Assembly: GCA_964602445.1 (NCBI GenBank)
Contig: CAZRQV010000005.1
Location: 1 to 64,000 of the forward strand
DNA length: 64,000 bases
Source of the DNA: HGM12587 sp964602445
GTDB lineage: Bacteria > Bacillota > Clostridia > Lachnospirales > Lachnospiraceae
Reading direction: 5' to 3'
Shown piece by piece: positions 63,484-64,000 of the stretch. The notes under the pieces are model-generated. The model was given only the letters and a program-made list of their open reading frames with translations, was not told the origin of the DNA and did not search any database. The position numbers and the translations under genes were made by a program. Numbering within the stretch: position 1 is the first letter of the stretch; each line of letters begins with the position of its first letter.

Positions 63484-64000
63484 TTATTTTGTATATGGAT
63501 ATAATGTAACACCTTTTACAACACGGTTAACTTCACCTGTTGGGCATGGATTATCCGGAGTGATGTCCAGTGCCAGAGATTTCATAACTGCCAGTGTCTG
63601 TGCAAATAAAATGTATTCTAATCCAAGAACAACATTTTCCATCGCTTCTCCGGAATTAATCTGGATCTGATAGTTTACAAGATCATCTAATCCTTCACAT
63701 GCTGTGTTGTAAACTGCAACAATCTTGTTGCCTTTTCTCTGAGGACCCATTTCTTTGATCAGGTCTAATTCATATTTACGCTGATATTCATCATCGCTTA
63801 AGTAAACAACAGTTAATGTTGTATCATCGATGATAGATTTTGGTCCATGACGGAATCCAAGTGGTGTATCAAACATTGTAGCAACTTTACCAGCTGTTAA
63901 TTCCAGCATTTTCAGTGCGGATTCCTGTGCAACACCTTTCAGTCCAACTGCTCCAAGGTAAACGATACGTTCGAAGTTGAATTCGTCAACGATTGCCTGA
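63484..64000 (-). CDS. agaS: Galactosamine-6-phosphate deaminase/isomerase AgaS, partial
   Basis: A SIS-domain sugar isomerase, C-terminal about 172 residues only; the gene continues beyond the right edge. The open frame reads through VYLGAVGLKGVAQESALKML, LELTAGKV, DTPLGFRHGPKS and ends VVKGVTLYPYTK, all matching AgaS. It converts GalN-6-P to tagatose-6-phosphate and ammonia. First gene of the agaS-agaF-yajC block. Confidence 0.93.
   Translation of the reverse strand, partial: QAIVDEFNFERIVYLGAVGLKGVAQESALKMLELTAGKVATMFDTPLGFRHGPKSIIDDTTLTVVYLSDDEYQRKYELDLIKEMGPQRKGNKIVAVYNTACEGLDDLVNYQIQINSGEAMENVVLGLEYILFAQTLAVMKSLALDITPDNPCPTGEVNRVVKGVTLYPYTK

Noticed and set aside
1..64000. CRISPR arrays, tRNA or rRNA genes, insertion sequences
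   Set aside because: No regularly spaced repeats of CRISPR type, no cloverleaf or rRNA sequence, and no transposase was recognised on either strand.

Overview
The window looks like a chromosomal segment of a spore-forming Lachnospiraceae bacterium (Firmicutes, Clostridia; genus not resolved). The reasons are the classic rpmG-secE-nusG-rplKA-rplJL-rpoBC-rpsL-rpsG-fusA order, sigma-A promoters close to consensus, strong AGGAGG ribosome sites, AT-leaning codon use, many TTG/GTG starts, and sporulation genes (spoIIID and a sipL-type SPOCS/LysM gene). No rRNA, tRNA, CRISPR array or IS element was seen.

Layout. (1) 1-14.8 kb, minus strand: transcription/translation core. fusA runs off the left edge. 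Promoters, an L10-type leader with attenuator, and two copies of an L1-binding-site mimic (before rplK and before rplA) are readable. (2) 14.9-39.2 kb: an accessory island, almost all on the minus strand. It holds two paralogous modules, each with a radical SAM/SPASM enzyme, an HPr-kinase-like P-loop protein and a candidate precursor polypeptide. The two precursors share an N-terminal motif and both end in Ala-Ser. Around them are two PqqD-like carrier proteins, an ABC exporter without a C39 peptidase domain, two Wzc-type tyrosine kinases with Tyr/Gly-rich tails, a PHP-type tyrosine phosphatase, a nucleotidyltransferase, a giant von Willebrand A (VWA) surface protein, a secreted endonuclease/phosphatase-fold enzyme, a membrane-anchored acidic protein, a MalT-like LuxR regulator translationally coupled to the second PqqD protein, and a shortened tyrosine recombinase. 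I propose this as an undescribed RiPP-like or modified surface-protein system. (3) 39.3-56.3 kb: housekeeping genes (guaA, spoIIID, a phosphoesterase, a trigger-factor-like lipoprotein, cls, murI, GntR regulator, ispE, sipL, plsC, malQ, then plus-strand ddl-murF-aldolase). (4) 56.4-64 kb: greA, nagB and an amino-sugar (galactosamine/N-acetylgalactosamine type) PTS locus: IIB-IIC-IID, a divergent AraC regulator plus oxidoreductase, YajC, IIA and the agaS C-terminal part at the right edge.

How the genes work together. In the island, the PqqD-like proteins would present a leader to the radical SAM enzymes, the HPrK-like proteins could phosphorylate the product (possibly its C-terminal Ser), and the ABC exporter would secrete it. 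The tyrosine kinase/phosphatase pair and the LuxR protein are candidate control layers. Capsule glycosyltransferases, flippase and polymerase are absent, so the tyrosine kinases are not obviously serving a local capsule. At the right end the PTS imports and phosphorylates an amino sugar, AgaS and NagB deaminate sugar phosphates, and the tagatose-type aldolase at 55.5 kb could complete the galactosamine branch.
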